Shown here piece by piece: positions 13,193 to 24,975 of a stretch of DNA of 64,000 nucleotides. The position numbers and the translations under genes are program-made. A model generated the notes under the pieces. That model saw nothing but the letters and a program-made list of their open reading frames with translations, was not told the DNA's origin and ran no database searches. This DNA comes from Diplolepis rosae (Eukaryota > Arthropoda > Insecta > Hymenoptera > Diplolepididae), in NCBI GenBank assembly GCA_030998225.1, contig JAPYXD010000308.1, forward strand, positions 320,001 to 384,000, read 5' to 3'. Each line of letters opens with the position of its first letter. Position 1 is the stretch's first letter.

Positions 13193-14197
13193 AATTAAAG
13201 TGATCAATAACGATAAATTCTCTCATATCTATAACATTGTATAAATTGAGGGGTCCGATGCAATAACAGCAGAGGCGCGTGGCCTTGTAGGAACGGGAGG
13301 GAATGGGCAGCGCAAGGATTCGTTGAAATTCAAAGTGAAAAGAATATTGAAAAAAATACCGCGTTGTAGAAAATTGAATTGCGCATAAATTTTCTATTTG
13401 GAATTTTTCAATCCGAATTATGGTTTTCGAGATAAAAAATAAAATCCGTGATTTCAAGAGGTCATTAAGAAATTCTTTTTTAAAATTAAACTCGCGATTA
13501 CTCGGCTAAAAATTGGCCAAATTGATTTTAATCACCGCAGTTCAACGCGTCATACCCTACCGATGAAAATAAGATCAATAACAATAGAAAAATCATTGTC
13601 GTTCGATTGTTATGATTTATTTATAAATGACCTTCAACGTCACGCACATGTAATGTTCAACGTTAAAGATTTTCAGGGGATTATTTTCATCATTAAAAGT
13701 ATATTAGAAAAAATGTTTATTAATGTTTAAAGATGTTTTTTGAGAATTTTGGAGTCGATATCATTTAAACAAGTTACACTTTTGTTATGTTATTTTCGAT
13801 CACGCACATAGCAGCGATGCGCGCTTCCAGTCGTGCGAGAAGAGACTGCTCAACGCTCGGTTCCAAAGAAATAAACCCTTTATTTTAAGTAACAAATACA
13901 CGTAGAATATTAGTTAGAAGGTGCCGCAACGTCATTATCTAATAATCTTCAATTCTTCATAAAAAAATATACTGACTTTTATTAATTTATGTACAATATT
14001 GCTTACGTAGTAATTATTTAAAACCTTAAACTTATCCTTACGATTGCGACTTATTTTGAAATGTCATAATAGTCGTACAAAACAATTCCTCTACGATATA
14101 CCAATCGTTACATTGACTTTACATTAATTTCATTCTGTAAACTCACTTTTTTTTCGCAGCTCATCTTTTCTTTTCGGTTGACGCTGTTCCGGTTTTT

Positions 14198-14617
14198 TCA
14201 CTTTTCACAAATTCTTTCGTTTTTTCTGGTTCGCTCTTTACGGGCTTTCAATTTACCGTACACACCGAAATTTCTATCACATGCGCAATATGAATGTCCG
14301 CGTACAGGATAAAAATGGGTTATTCTAGATCCGAGATATCGCAATAACAACGAGAGAAACACTGAGATAGTGTGGTTTCTATTTTGGCCGCCACATGCAT
14401 CAGAAAATAATATCTTGTTATGAATCGTCGACTTGTATTCCCGGACGATTGTTTGAAATAAAAGATTGCACACAGTGTTCGATCCCTTATTGACGTGGCC
14501 TTCCGTATATGGGTACATGTAGCTATTATCGTTGCTATGAACATGCACATTGAAAATGTACAAGCATATAAATCTTCGATAAAATTGGTTCGAAACGAAA
14601 ATTTTAGGCAGGGGCAA
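14198..14617 (-). pseudogene. Transposase-like fragment with SDACGGQN and RGHS-CDR motifs
   Basis: A 139-codon open frame contains ILFSDACGGQNRNHTI followed about 35 residues later by FYPVRGHSYCACDRNFG. This pairing of an acidic, Gln/Asn-rich motif with a His/Cys/Asp motif occurs in a family of repeat-associated arthropod proteins that look like RNase-H-fold DDE nucleases. The N-terminal half (SNQFYRRFICLYIFNVHVH) also fits that family as I remember it. No N-terminal DNA-binding domain is attached, and there are alternative short frames, so I treat it as a fragment. The nuclease interpretation is inference. Confidence 0.5.
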
Positions 14618-14860
14618 ATTTTGCCCAAAATCGAATTCAAAACAAAAAATTTTTTATCGTTGACGTCGATTTCTTCAAAGTCTTGAACTCTTTACTCTTT
14701 TATTTGAGCTTAAGAAACTCTTCGCTTATGTTGTCATAAAATTCATTTTTGAAATAAAAGTAACACACATCCGTGCGCGGTAATCGAAAAGAGCAGTTTA
14801 CATTACAAATAAAATAATGAAGATAGGTATCGCATACGATCGGAGGGTTAGTAAAACCGC

Positions 14861-15331
14861 TTGTTTTTGTCCCTTAATATTCGAGAAAGAGTTCGTACAG
14901 AGTGCTCAAAGTCAATTCTGGATTGTCAAAGTGCAGCAAATTTGTTTATTTATGTGAATAATGCGATTCGGAATATGGGAAAGTGTCACAATGAGAATGA
15001 ATTAGACGCTATACTTCATTCGTCAGTTTCACGACATGATTGCTATGCGTACCTCGTTTAACATTGAGACTTACGTACCGAATTAATTTTTCCTCAACAG
15101 TTCGCAACCTTCCCGGACCAATATGGAGAATGTTCACCAAAAACTGTTGAAAAACCTCAGCTCGAATATTGTACAAGGGATGGAAATAGAAGTACTCCTA
15201 GTCCGCAGGTTTCATGTTTTTCTTTGATTGCAATTTCTTCTTCATCAAACCACGAAGTAGCATGTTCTGAGCTTGATAATCGTCACAGTTCCAGAAATTG
15301 TCATGAAAATCTTTTTGAAAAGTTTCGTTAA
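14861..15331 (+). other. Two exon-like open frames, unrecognised
   Basis: A 66-codon frame (14861..15061) with several Cys and Asn residues is followed by an acceptor-like TTCCTCAACAG and an 73-codon frame (about 15112..15331) rich in Ser and Pro. The two could be consecutive exons of a small or broken gene, or chance frames. I do not recognise either peptide. Confidence 0.25.
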
Positions 15332-16730
15332 TTTTCAGGAAGCATTCTTTTCTGCAACAAGCATTCATGGGCGAGAAGACTTTTTTCTTAATGACTTTTA
15401 CAGACGTAGACGTGTAGCTTTCTCCATGAAATTAACATTCATTATAATAACAAAACGATTCATAACAATAAATATGATTCCAATATTTTGCTACAACATT
15501 AATATATAATATGTCTGTTTCATTTTTCGAGCATTTAGATATTTTTTATGGGACATTTAGAGCACATAACGCAGAACTCAACAACGAAAAAAAACATCAG
15601 ATTAGAAAAGACTTACCTCGTTTCTGGCATTTTTATTCACATTTCTTTTCCACTGTGTTTCATCTTTTTTTCGCTTTCGAATAAGGGCATCATTAAGGTT
15701 TTCCGACATTTTGTAAAAGGTAGCCAAACAAATTATTGCAATTCAATAATAATCAGGTTAAATGTAAACAAGTAATTTTGATCGTTTTAATTGTACTGTC
15801 GACATGAACTTCAGTACAAAATTGAGGATAAATAACTTGCAAATGTGAAAGATTTAAAATATTTTAAAATGTTAATCGAACATTGTATAAAAGTTTACGA
15901 AAATTATTAATATTTTTTGTATGAAGAAACGGTCCACACGGAGAGAAGAACATAGTACACGCTGCTTGGTGATACGGTACGCGTGGCATTTTTCCACGAA
16001 CGATGAAACATTGAAACAGACGCTAGAAACATAGCAATCGGCGCTATGTTACATAGATATTAAGATCGTAGCGACTTCTCCAGTGAAACATAGGAACGAT
16101 TCCAATGTTACATTGCCGCTACTTCCAATATCTTTTGCTCCTCTTCCACTCATGCGCGGTTTCTTTTGCGTAGAGAAACAACTGACGATCGTTGCTTATT
16201 TATCAGTGTTGCAAATACTGAGAATATATGAATAGCCTAAAAACCATAAATTCAATATATAAAAAAGCCTATACAATAAGGAAAAAACTGTTCTTGGATT
16301 TAGATTATTCTCGAATCAATCATTTTTGGGTAACACATACTTTTAAAGTTGTGATTAGTTCAAAATTATGAAAAATTGTTAATCAAGAAATTTTGAAAAT
16401 TTAAAAAAACTTTTAAAATTCAAAAATAGTTGAAATTTTAAAGATTTCAAAAATCGAAAAAAGTTTTAAAAATATAACATTATTGATAGATTTAAAAATA
16501 TTGAAATTTTATTTTTTTAAATTCAAAATGATAACAAAAATTTTAATTTGCCAAAAATCCAATGTTTTTTAAGATTGTGAACAAAATTTACCCCCCACCC
16601 CATAAAAAGAATCGTTTTTTCATGGTGAAGATATGAAATGCAAGACATTATTTTTATTTTTCAATCGTGCTAATGTTGTCATGTAATGAATTGGATACAG
16701 TGCCATGGACTAAATGCTGGAAATCAATTG

Positions 16731-16964
16731 TTTCTATCCGTGTTCTACTCGGTTTATATAAGCAATCAGCTTGCATGAAAATCGCTGGGAAGACTGCACC
16801 TTCTATCCGGTTGTACCCGGTTCCTATCCGGCAAGTGGAACTAGGAATTTGAATATCGATGTGGGTTTCGATCCGGGCTCTACTCGGTTTATATAAACAA
16901 TTAACTTACATGAAAATCACTAATGGGAGACTGCGCCTTCTATCCGGCTGTACCCGATTCCTAT
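16731..16964 (+). repeat. Two diverged tandem copies of about 100 bp
   Basis: Copies at 16731..16830 and 16865..16964 share TCTACTCGGTTTATATAA, then CATGAAAATC, then CTTCTATCCGG and TGTACCC. They lie just upstream of the copia remnant and may belong to it, but code for nothing recognisable. Confidence 0.7.
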
Positions 16965-17000
16965 TTGTTCATTGCTTGCGTTTTATTTCAACGATAGATG

Positions 17001-17852
17001 AAACCGTGTCTGCAAGCTGGAAAAGGCACTTTATGGGCTAAAACAGTCCGCAAGATGCTGGAACGTGAAGTCCGTGAACAGTTTGGCAAAAACAAAGCTA
17101 AAATCAAGCCAGGCTAATCCATGCATATTTACGGCACTGGACAAGAAAATACTCATGCTCGCTATCTAGATAGGCGATGGATTTATGGCGATGACCTGCA
17201 AGAAAAAGACCAACGAATTCATGAAATTTTAAAAAATGTGCCTGTATATTGGAATGGAGATACGACTCGCAGATGGTGTATATACAAAGAAGATGCTGGA
17301 GCGTTTCCAAATGAAAGACGCACAAACGGTCACCATTCAAGCAGATAATCATCAGGACCTCAGCCTTCAGAACCTTAATTTTGAGAATAAACCGGTCTAA
17401 CAAACCTATAAAGAGTCTGTAAAAAGTATTCTGTATTTGGCTATGGTGACAAGACCTGACATTGCGTACGCTGTACATGCTGTTAGCCAGTATTGCGAGT
17501 CTCCAAAAAAAATCCATTTGGTTGCGGTAAAACGTATCCTTAAACATCTGTATCCATGTCAACGACAGAATCCAAGTATATTGTAGCTAGTCAGACTCCT
17601 AAAGAAATGGTTTGCGTTGAAAAATTATTTGATGATACAGCCAAAGATAAGCAGATAGAAGTAAAATATCATATTAATCAACAGCCATATGAAGGAAGGA
17701 ATTTTGAACTAGCCTATATGCACATGAATGATCGAATCGCCGACATTCTTACAAAGCCTTTTAATAAAACACGTTTAGAAAATTTGCGTACCGAACTAGG
17801 CGTGAGAGCAGAAACAAAATATATGTCAACCCAAGGTGGAAGCATGAAATAA
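17001..17852 (+). pseudogene. Ty1/copia retrotransposon pol remnant (RT and RNase H)
   Basis: Copia polymerase motifs run in order across shifted frames. VCKLEKALYGLKQSARCW is near 17008 and the degraded catalytic region (IDDGFMAGDD-like) near 17170-17200. YLAMVTRPDIAYAVHAVSQY is near 17436. The RNase H segment begins MSTTESKYIVAS at 17556 and ends with MNDRIADILTKPFNKTRLENLR near 17730. The stop codon at 17850..17852 is followed at once by LTR-like sequence. Gag, protease and integrase are not visible upstream. Several frameshifts make it non-functional. Location inside the WDR92 intron on the opposite strand would let it be spliced out. Confidence 0.85.
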
Positions 17853-17942
17853 ATAGTTTTGAACATTGGCGGTTGGGTTGACATAGATGGTAACGCCGTC
17901 TACAACTTTTTGTTATGTAATATCCGCCTGTTCGCTCGACTC
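17845..17942 (+). repeat. Candidate copia 3' LTR start
   Basis: This begins immediately after the copia RNase H stop codon, at the place where a polypurine tract and 3' LTR are expected. It matches 13095..13192 for about 100 bp. The LTR end was not located. Confidence 0.45.
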
Positions 17943-18400
17943 ACTTCCGCTTTCTTTCCTTTTGTGTTAAAAAGTACACAAAAATCTATAATACACTGTC
18001 TGATTCAACATGCAATAACTAAAGATATTAGTGTCCTATTCTGCAATGATTGTTAGCACATCAAAATTAAAAATAATTTTTAACTTGCGATTTATTTTAC
18101 ATGGACCGATTTATATGTTCAAGCGCAAACTTATAGAGTGAGACGGCTCAGCTTCAAGTCTCAGCCTTTTTAAGAAGGATAAAGAATAAGATCCCCAAAA
18201 CTATTGACATGAGAGGATTGCGCGTTATAAGTGTGAGCTCGCACGCAAATCTCACGTTATTTCGCCAATTGTAATTGCACTAATTACGCGTTGAACTGCA
18301 CCGAAAGAGTGCACGTGAGTCAAACGCATCGCTATCTAGTTTTCATCACTCATTTCCGTTCGTAAGAGCACACAGCGCGACACTAGGTTGTGTTTGCTGC

Positions 18401-18766
18401 CTACCACCCGATCCTCGAGGTTAGGCAGCCTCGAGCGATTTCGTTACGTTTCAGCAGTGAATCGCAAATGGAAATTTGTTTGGTGGGTTGAATTTCGTTC
18501 AATATGTGAGGAACCCAAATATTGAGCTTATTAATGTAACCAAGTTGTTTTAAATGTATTTCAACGCATGTATGTAATATAATAAGCTTCTCTGCGATCT
18601 CTCGTGTCATACTACGCCGGTTTTTTTCCATCAGTGCTTTTATTTTGTCGTTGTCAACTTCAGTTGAGCGTCCAGAGCGAGCTGCATCTTTGAGGTCAAA
18701 ATCTCCGGAACGAAAACGAGCAAAGCGATTCTGTCACTGGCGTTCTGTTAATGATTTTGCATTCAT
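18401..18766 (-). pseudogene. Mariner-family transposase, 5' remnant
   Basis: Reading on the minus strand from an ATG at 18766, the peptide contains FARFRSGDFDLKDAARSGRS and later LKQLGYINKLNIWVPHILNE and ISICDSLLKRNE. These are the helix-turn-helix and linker blocks of mariner transposases. A stop lies ten codons in, and the catalytic DDD domain is missing after 18401. It is a truncated dead copy. The hAT-type MITE at 18792 sits just upstream of its start. Confidence 0.85.
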
Positions 18767-18791
18767 TCAGCGCTCAATAATTTGTTAATAA

Positions 18792-19050
18792 TAGTGATGG
18801 GAAATATCGCTAAAAAAACGTATAGATACATATTGATATTTTTGATCGAAAATTAACATTTTGAAAAATTATTAAAACTATTAAAAACAATTGAAGATGA
18901 TTAGAATATAAATATAATATGAACGGTGTCGACGCCACGAGGTAGGAAAATATCAATATGTATCGTTAAGAAAAAATGTAGTATTGATACTTTTCGATAC
19001 GACGGTATATCGATATATAGTGATATTTATCGATACCTTTCCCATCACTA
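18792..19050. mobile_element. hAT-type MITE, 259 bp, TSD GTTAATAA
   Basis: The ends are TAGTGATGGGAAA and TTTCCCATCACTA. An exact 8-bp duplication GTTAATAA flanks it at 18784..18791 and 19051..19058, as expected for hAT transposition. The interior has several ATCGATA-type palindromes and no coding capacity. It probably inserted upstream of the mariner remnant. Confidence 0.92.
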
Positions 19051-19513
19051 GTTAATAAACTTTTTTGTAACAGAAGAAAACTTCTATTTACACATTTCAC
19101 AAGTTACAAAGGGACCGTTTGATGGTAATAATAGGGTAACCAGATGAATCATGTTGTATTAAGAAGTACGTTGTCGATATAGACATGTCTGTAGAAGTAT
19201 GTTCTACTATTTCATTATATAATTTTAGTGAGGATTCTCGACTTTATGCATCAATGACGTATGCAGTTCGTCCAGCCAATTAATAGTTACATATTTTGGG
19301 AGGTGCATATGAAGGACAGAACTGAGGATTGTGCCGGGAGTATGAAACGTGCAATCTCTCCAGAATATTATTCATGATATACAAGTTTTAGAAAACATTA
19401 AGCCATGCTGCGGGTTTGATAACATGATAAGGTGAAATGAAAGAACAAGTGTTTTAAAAAGTACTTTTGCATGATTAATAGTTGAATTTATCTTCTTTAC
19501 TTTATGTGTAAAG

Positions 19514-19690
19514 GATTTTCAGGTTTTCTCGAAATAACTTCGCGAAGCGAATGTTGCATTCCATGTCGCATACAACGCCGAAGAACTATAGATCGTGCTA
19601 ATTTTAGAAGAAAAGAAGCCAAGTTGAAAGCCACGCAGAAAAAAGTTGACAAAGTGCGAACACCAAAGGAAAAACTGAAACGAATAGAAG
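19514..19690 (+). other. Exon-like basic, lysine-rich frame, unrecognised
   Basis: An acceptor-like GGATTTTCAG precedes, and a donor-like AAAAGTATGTAA follows, an open stretch encoding a basic, probably helical peptide (EAKLKATQKKVDKVRTPKEK). It resembles no family that I can name and may be a chance frame or an exon from a transposon. Confidence 0.25.
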
Positions 19691-20224
19691 AAAAGTATGT
19701 AAACTTGTCTTTGTTATCATAAGGTTAACATTTCTCTTCTTGTACTATGAAAAAAAATTCATGTTAAAAAGATACATTTCACTTTCTGTATGACTACATA
19801 AATACATATGCAAACAGTCGTCAGTGATAGGACGCAATGGAACAGGGGAACGTAGAACCAATTTGGTATTGATAAAGGAAACGTTTTGTTAGTGTTTTAG
19901 TTGAAAGAGTGGAATAGCTTTCTCTTTAGAATATAATTTTTGATATAGTGTGGGCTACACAAAAATTTGCAAAAATTACTGCTTGGATCCACTTGTCAAT
20001 TAAAAGCTGAATTTATAGGTGTTACCGTTTTTTTTTTACTTATTACCAATGTATGAATATTATTACACAGAATTTTGCATATTTTCGTGGATTCCGGATG
20101 GAATTATTCCACAAAACACCACAAGACTGTTGATGAGGTTGAGAGTCAACATTTTTTATAATATGAAAGTAGTTTTCAAATCAACTCCGGACGCCGAATT
20201 TTGGGCTCTTGTACTTTTCTCAAA

Positions 20225-21240
20225 AAACCGAATTTTAGGTGGAGGTGCTGTGCTCTTGAAATGCCCAAAAATCATTTTTGAAAAAACAACCCCCATCACT
20301 GACAAGCAACCCTAAATTTTGGAAAAAAAATTTCGGACAAAAAAACCACTTCATATTATCCGTGCTATTTTCTTGAAATACCAAAAAAAAGTTGTTTGAA
20401 ATATAGAACTCTGCCGTTATATGTTATTCAGATATAAAAAAGTGAAAAATAATTCAACGAGATTTGTCTGAATTGGTGGTGGTGGGATGCTGACCAACTG
20501 AAATGTTTAAAATAATGAGCCATAAATATTTGCTCAAATCTTATGTACTTAATTCGCATGAAACTGCATTCTTAAGTGTTCCTATTGAAATAAATTTAAC
20601 TCAGTAAACTCCTTTCTCGTGGATATAAATGACCTTATCTAATTTAAAATTCGTAAACATATTATTATGGCTTCGCTTGATCAAGATTTGTTTCTAAAAT
20701 ACCGATATGAGTAGAAAATATATATTTTTCTTTTGGGAGGTTTTTTCATAGGCGTCTTTTGGTTTATTTGCTACTTTCATTTGAAATGCAAATCCATACA
20801 ACATTTTCATTTGGCTCATTGTCAGAAGGAATTTTATTCATATACGTAAAATTGTTCTCCTGGCGGCATTTGATTCCAGGCTTTTTTTTCAAGAAGACAA
20901 AAATGCTCTTATTTTCACAATTTTGGTTGAATGTGGCTTGTTGACGAACTTGTTCTTACGTTTTAGACTGCGATAAAATTTGCAAAAAGATGATCTTTAG
21001 TCAAAGTCATCTATACATGGCCATGTAGCGGTACATTTTGATGTTAAGGGTTGGAGCCCAAAAATAGAAACAAACATTTCTGAAGAGCCCGAAAATAGCC
21101 CGAAATTATAAAGTAGTTAATTTTGTCCAAAAAGTATTTTTCAAAATTAACGGTTGCATGTCAGTGATAGGGGTTGTTTTTTCAAACATGATTTCTGGGT
21201 ACTTCAAGAACCCGGAAATAGCTCGAAATTCGTTTATAGA
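20225..21240. repeat. Inverted pair of diverged about 180-bp copies
   Basis: The stretch 20225..20400 and the reverse complement of 21060..21240 share AAAAAACAACCCC, ATCACTGACA and GGACAAA blocks in order. The 650 bp between them is AT-rich with no gene. This may be an old foldback element. Confidence 0.6.
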
Positions 21241-21273
21241 GTTACGCTACGGTTAACGTGCTGGACGATTGTG

Positions 21274-21865
21274 ATAGGGTGACCAGATGTCCTTCTTTGG
21301 AAGAACATGTTCTTCTTTTTCGATGGTTGTCCTTCCGTCCTTCTTTTTCAAGATTTTCATTGTATTTCGCGTTTTTTAATGCGCGGACCTAAATTTTGTT
21401 CAGAATTTCTGGCGAACGTATTTTTTCTCTTATAAGTAGTCAGTGGAGCGATGGACGTAACAGAATGTCACTTGAAACAGTTAAAAATATTATAACTGTT
21501 CAGTTTAACTTTAAAAACCTGCCATGTCTCGAATTTCACCAATATTTATAAAAAAAAGAAAATACCAATTTGTTAAAAAAATCGGCAGTTCTGAGAAGTA
21601 TATATAATAATGTACAATAATGTACAATGTAATATTGCTATATTGTTTAAATAAAAATGTTGATCTCGAAATAGTTAATTGTATTACAATTATTTATAAT
21701 ATTATTTATTGTTATTCGTATGATTTAATCGTGTATGAGAGTAATAATCTTTTGCATTTTTCAAATAACGTGCCAAATTGGGCTAGGGGTGGGGGAGAAC
21801 GTAATGGTGGGAGATGGTAAGGTGTGGGGGTCCTTCTTTTCCCATGAAGCCATCTGGTCACCCTA
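21274..21865. mobile_element. hAT-type MITE, about 592 bp
   Basis: The ends are TAGGGTGACCAGATG and CATCTGGTCACCCTA. Flanking octamers CGATTGTG (21266..21273) and CGATTGTA (21866..21873) differ at one base and look like an aged 8-bp target-site duplication. The subterminal TCCTTCTTT motif recurs inside both ends. No coding capacity. A lone TAGGGTAACCAGATGA at 19134 resembles one end of the family. Confidence 0.85.
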
Positions 21866-22502
21866 CGATTGTAAGACTGCCTCACGGTTAATAAAGTATA
21901 CAGTAAATAAACTACGGTTTATTCACTTAACATAATAAGACTACTCTTATTATTCATACCCGTGACAGTTAGATGTGACATGCGTAAGTTTTTTTTTGTC
22001 ACATTGAGATTGGTAAAAGTTGAACGAAACTTGTTAAATTATTTAAACATTGGGTTATGTAAAACTGTTTTTTTTTATATATTTAAAGCTTTGTTAAACT
22101 AAGATGAAACGATTGACAGAAGAATTTTTTAAATATTTATATAATATGAAGAAGAGGAGCATAAAAAACACTTAAATCAAAAAGTTAACAGTCCGTGATC
22201 CTAGCAAATTTTATTGATTTTACGTTTGTGTCTAAAGTACATAAAATTTTCTTTTCAAAATTTGGGAAATTGTAAAAATAAATACGAATGTAGATAATTA
22301 CTTTTGGTTTTGACAATGAAAAAAAGTTTTTCGATATTTCTACTATTTCTCAAATTTTAAAAATAAAATTTTACGTATTTTGAGACAAACATGTTGAAAA
22401 TGGACCAAATTATTCACATGAACTTGCTGTTTTTCTCAAGTACTACATGTCCTTAATCAAATTCGGTCACGCATACTGAGCTGATAATAAAAGTAATCTC
22501 AC

Positions 22503-22769
22503 CCTGAAATCACCAATGGCTAAATGACGATCTCGAATACTAGTGGCTTTAAATGTACCACATTTAATAGCATTAGAAACTTCAATCTCTTGAATAATTT
22601 TCAAGTCACTATTGCAAATTTCATAGATTTGCATAACACCAGTACCACGCGGTTTTGAACCCATAACAACAAATTTTGCACTACAAGGAATCCATTTTGC
22701 ATCAAAAAGTGAATAGTCCACTGATTTCTCAATGTGGGAAATCATCTGCGGCTTTTCAAGATTTTCCAT
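22503..22769 (-). CDS. WDR92: WDR92 / DNAAF10, first coding exon
   Basis: The exon runs from the ATG at 22769 to a donor (CAGG/GTGAG) after 22503 and encodes 89 codons ending in phase 0. The peptide starts MENLEKPQMISHIEK and contains FDAKWIPCSAKFVVMGSKPRG and AIKCGTFKATS, which match the N terminus of animal WDR92 and its first WD40 repeat. It joins in frame to the exon at 9186..9686 (GDFR then GKLN). No better upstream ATG is apparent in the same frame. The 5' flank between the ATG and the hAT-type element at 22985 is only 216 bp, so the promoter must be short, lie beyond the element, or include element sequence. Confidence 0.93.
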
Positions 22770-22984
22770 AATATTAATCTAAGCTTAAATTTCAATACCA
22801 AGTAGTTCCAGAAATATCAAGTACATTACATGTAGTTTTATGTGTATATAATTTTTAGAGTGTCATATTTCTGCTATACTTCATCCAACTTCTTTCAAGC
22901 TTGCAGAATTGCAAACAAATTACCTGATGTAAATTGACAACGTTTGGTGCTTTTATACCTCTCCGACTGCGGACCTGTAACGAT
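22770..22984 (-). promoter_or_regulatory. Presumed WDR92 5' flank
   Basis: This is the 215 bp between the WDR92 start codon and the hAT-type element. It should contain the 5' UTR and possibly the transcription start, but no TATA box or initiator stands out. The last 8 bases are the element's target-site duplication. Confidence 0.35.
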
Positions 22985-23084
22985 CAGGGTTGCGAAGGTA
23001 AAATACCTAACGTAATTCACATGGTTTTCTACACGCAATTTACTATGAATATTACGTGGAGGTTTTCTACACGTAATATACGTA

Positions 23085-24078
23085 TATCCTAGACTTGAAG
23101 TTTTGGCGGGCACGGAAGCTAACCTAATTTTTGAGTATCGTTCGCGAAACTTGTCATTTCCTTAATAAATGTCAAAATTATAATTTGAACATCAGTAAGG
23201 GTAGTAGGCCAATGCACGAAAATTACTTTTTCCCAGGAAAAGATGCATTGCCATTGAAAATGATTTGCAAGCAGACGAGCAGATGCAAACTGACAAAATG
23301 CAAGATAGCACTTGCACTTCAAGTATGAGTCTTGTGCTCAATAAAAGCAATATTTCTTCAGAATAAATAGTGCTGTTAAACAATAACAATAAAGTAAGTC
23401 TTGTCTTTAATTCTTATATGAAATAAAACTTCAATATCATGTCAATTAAAAAGAATTTACCGGGGCTAAAATTATTTCATAATAAAGATGGTTCACAAAA
23501 AAAATATAAAATATTCTTAATTTTGCACAAATTATAATATAACTATTAAATTTAGTTATGTCTTTTTAGTACTTTTTTTCAATGAAAATTTTTTTTCTTG
23601 AGTTAGAAATCGAATGATATAGATTTTATAAAACTTTCTTTCTAAATCTCAAGACTTAACTACTGACATGTTAAAAAATTAAGCTTATAAATAAAGTAAA
23701 ATTTGAGTTTCAATTTTTGAATATGAAGTTATTAAATATTATTAATTTAAAATGGATGATTCTCATTCCCAGAACTGTATTTTTTAGTAGATTCCACTTT
23801 GCAGACGTTTCTATTCATAAATAAAACAATAAGTTAGAATAATTATAAAACCATTCGATCCCAACATTAACACACATTATTAAGTCCATATATTACTATA
23901 GTATTTATTGAAAAGAAATTTACGTTATCTTGAATATAAAATATTACAGTAGTTCGGTAAATATTTATAGCTTACTAGGTTCTCTATTAAAATTATTGAT
24001 ATTCCAGTGATTAGCAAAAGATAATAAACAAATAAAACAGATTTTCATTGTTATTTAATTACCTGTTACCTTAAAGCT
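23085..24078. repeat. 1-kb segment, copy 1 (inside hAT-type element)
   Basis: This matches 29859..30995 closely from TAGACTTGAAGTTTTGG to the block ending TTAATTACCTGTTACC. Copy 1 lacks about 140 bp present in copy 2 near 30530..30665. On the minus strand both copies keep an open frame of about 65 codons (LLLSTRLIL, FRALAYYPY), but I do not recognise it. Confidence 0.9.
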
Positions 24079-24338
24079 GATTCTAAGCACTGTTCTTCAA
24101 AATTTTGTCACACTGTAAATATTTTGTCACAATTTAATTCGTTTCTTTTAATCGCTTAAAATTCAATTCCGACCATGGGATTTCATTTGCTTGTTCCTTT
24201 TTATTTCCTTCTTCAAACTTGCTCATTTTATATATTGATTTTAATTTCAGCAGTTATCAAATTAAGAAGAATGCAGATTCAAATTTCAAATATAATTATT
24301 ATCGCATAAACAAATACAACAAGAGAGATTATATATAC

Positions 24339-24975
24339 TTTTGTTCATTTCTCGTTATTTTGGCATAGGGTCAGATTCTTTTTACTTTCTTCGATTAAAA
24401 TTATCACTATTAGATATAAAAATACTCAAAAAGAAAGCAAGGCAAACGTTTCGGCCACGAGTCGGTTTTTAAAACAGTCCAGATCATTCTGTGCGAGACT
24501 CCGGTAACAATGTCTTCAGGAAAAGTTTTCAAAAATGTAAATCTTGTTCTCGTTTTGCCATTGATAAACAATTTGGCATCCTTCTTTAATAATACATTTT
24601 TTTTAGAAATTCCGGTCGGTTCGTGTGCAAAATTTTTTATGTTTTTTCATTTATTCGGTTTTTTATTGACAGTGAGCTCTAAATATTTTTTCAATTCGTG
24701 ATGCTGCATACTGGACTACATTTTGAATTGCAAGCTATGAGATAAGTTTTTGAATTCTATGAAAATCCTTATTTTAATTATCTCCTATATTCTAATGTTT
24801 TACAGAAATTTTAAATTAATCTTTGAATTTATGGCACTAAAGAGGGCCCCCATATGTGGCCAAAACGTTTGCCTTGCTTTCTTTTTGGGTATTTTTATAT
24901 CTAATATTGATAATTTTAATCGAAGAATGTAAAAAGAATCTGACACTATGCCAAAATAACGAGAAATGAACAAAA
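24339..24975. mobile_element. Inverted-repeat element carrying a piece of gypsy gag
   Basis: The termini TTTTGTTCATTTCTCG and CGAGAAATGAACAAAA continue as inverted repeats for about 120 bp, through GGCATAGGGTCAGATTC and CAAACGTTTCGGCC. The interior from about 24460 to 24600 matches the start region of the gypsy gag at 33590-33690 (peptide LVLVLPLINNLASFFNN against LVRVLPLRTNLASFFNN). A rearranged relative is at 33700..34155. It is nested in the hAT-type element. No TSD was identified. Confidence 0.75.

Larger units (their letters stand above)
9687..22502 (-). other. WDR92 intron 1, 12.8 kb, filled with mobile DNA
   Basis: GT (22502..22501 on the minus strand) and AG (9688..9687) bound this intron. 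It separates the two WDR92 exons in matching phase 0. It contains the inverted-repeat element at 10131, a tRNA-headed repeat fragment at 11920, a transposase-like fragment at 14198, a copia remnant at 17001, a mariner remnant at 18401, and two hAT-type MITEs. Stretches not listed separately (about 10.9-11.9, 12.1-13.1, 13.2-14.2, 15.3-16.7, 19.1-20.2 kb) are AT-rich and I see no gene in them. Confidence 0.85.

Noticed and set aside
24339..24975. Solo LTR interpretation
   Set aside because: The ends are long inverted repeats, and no TG..CA ends or direct terminal repeats are seen.
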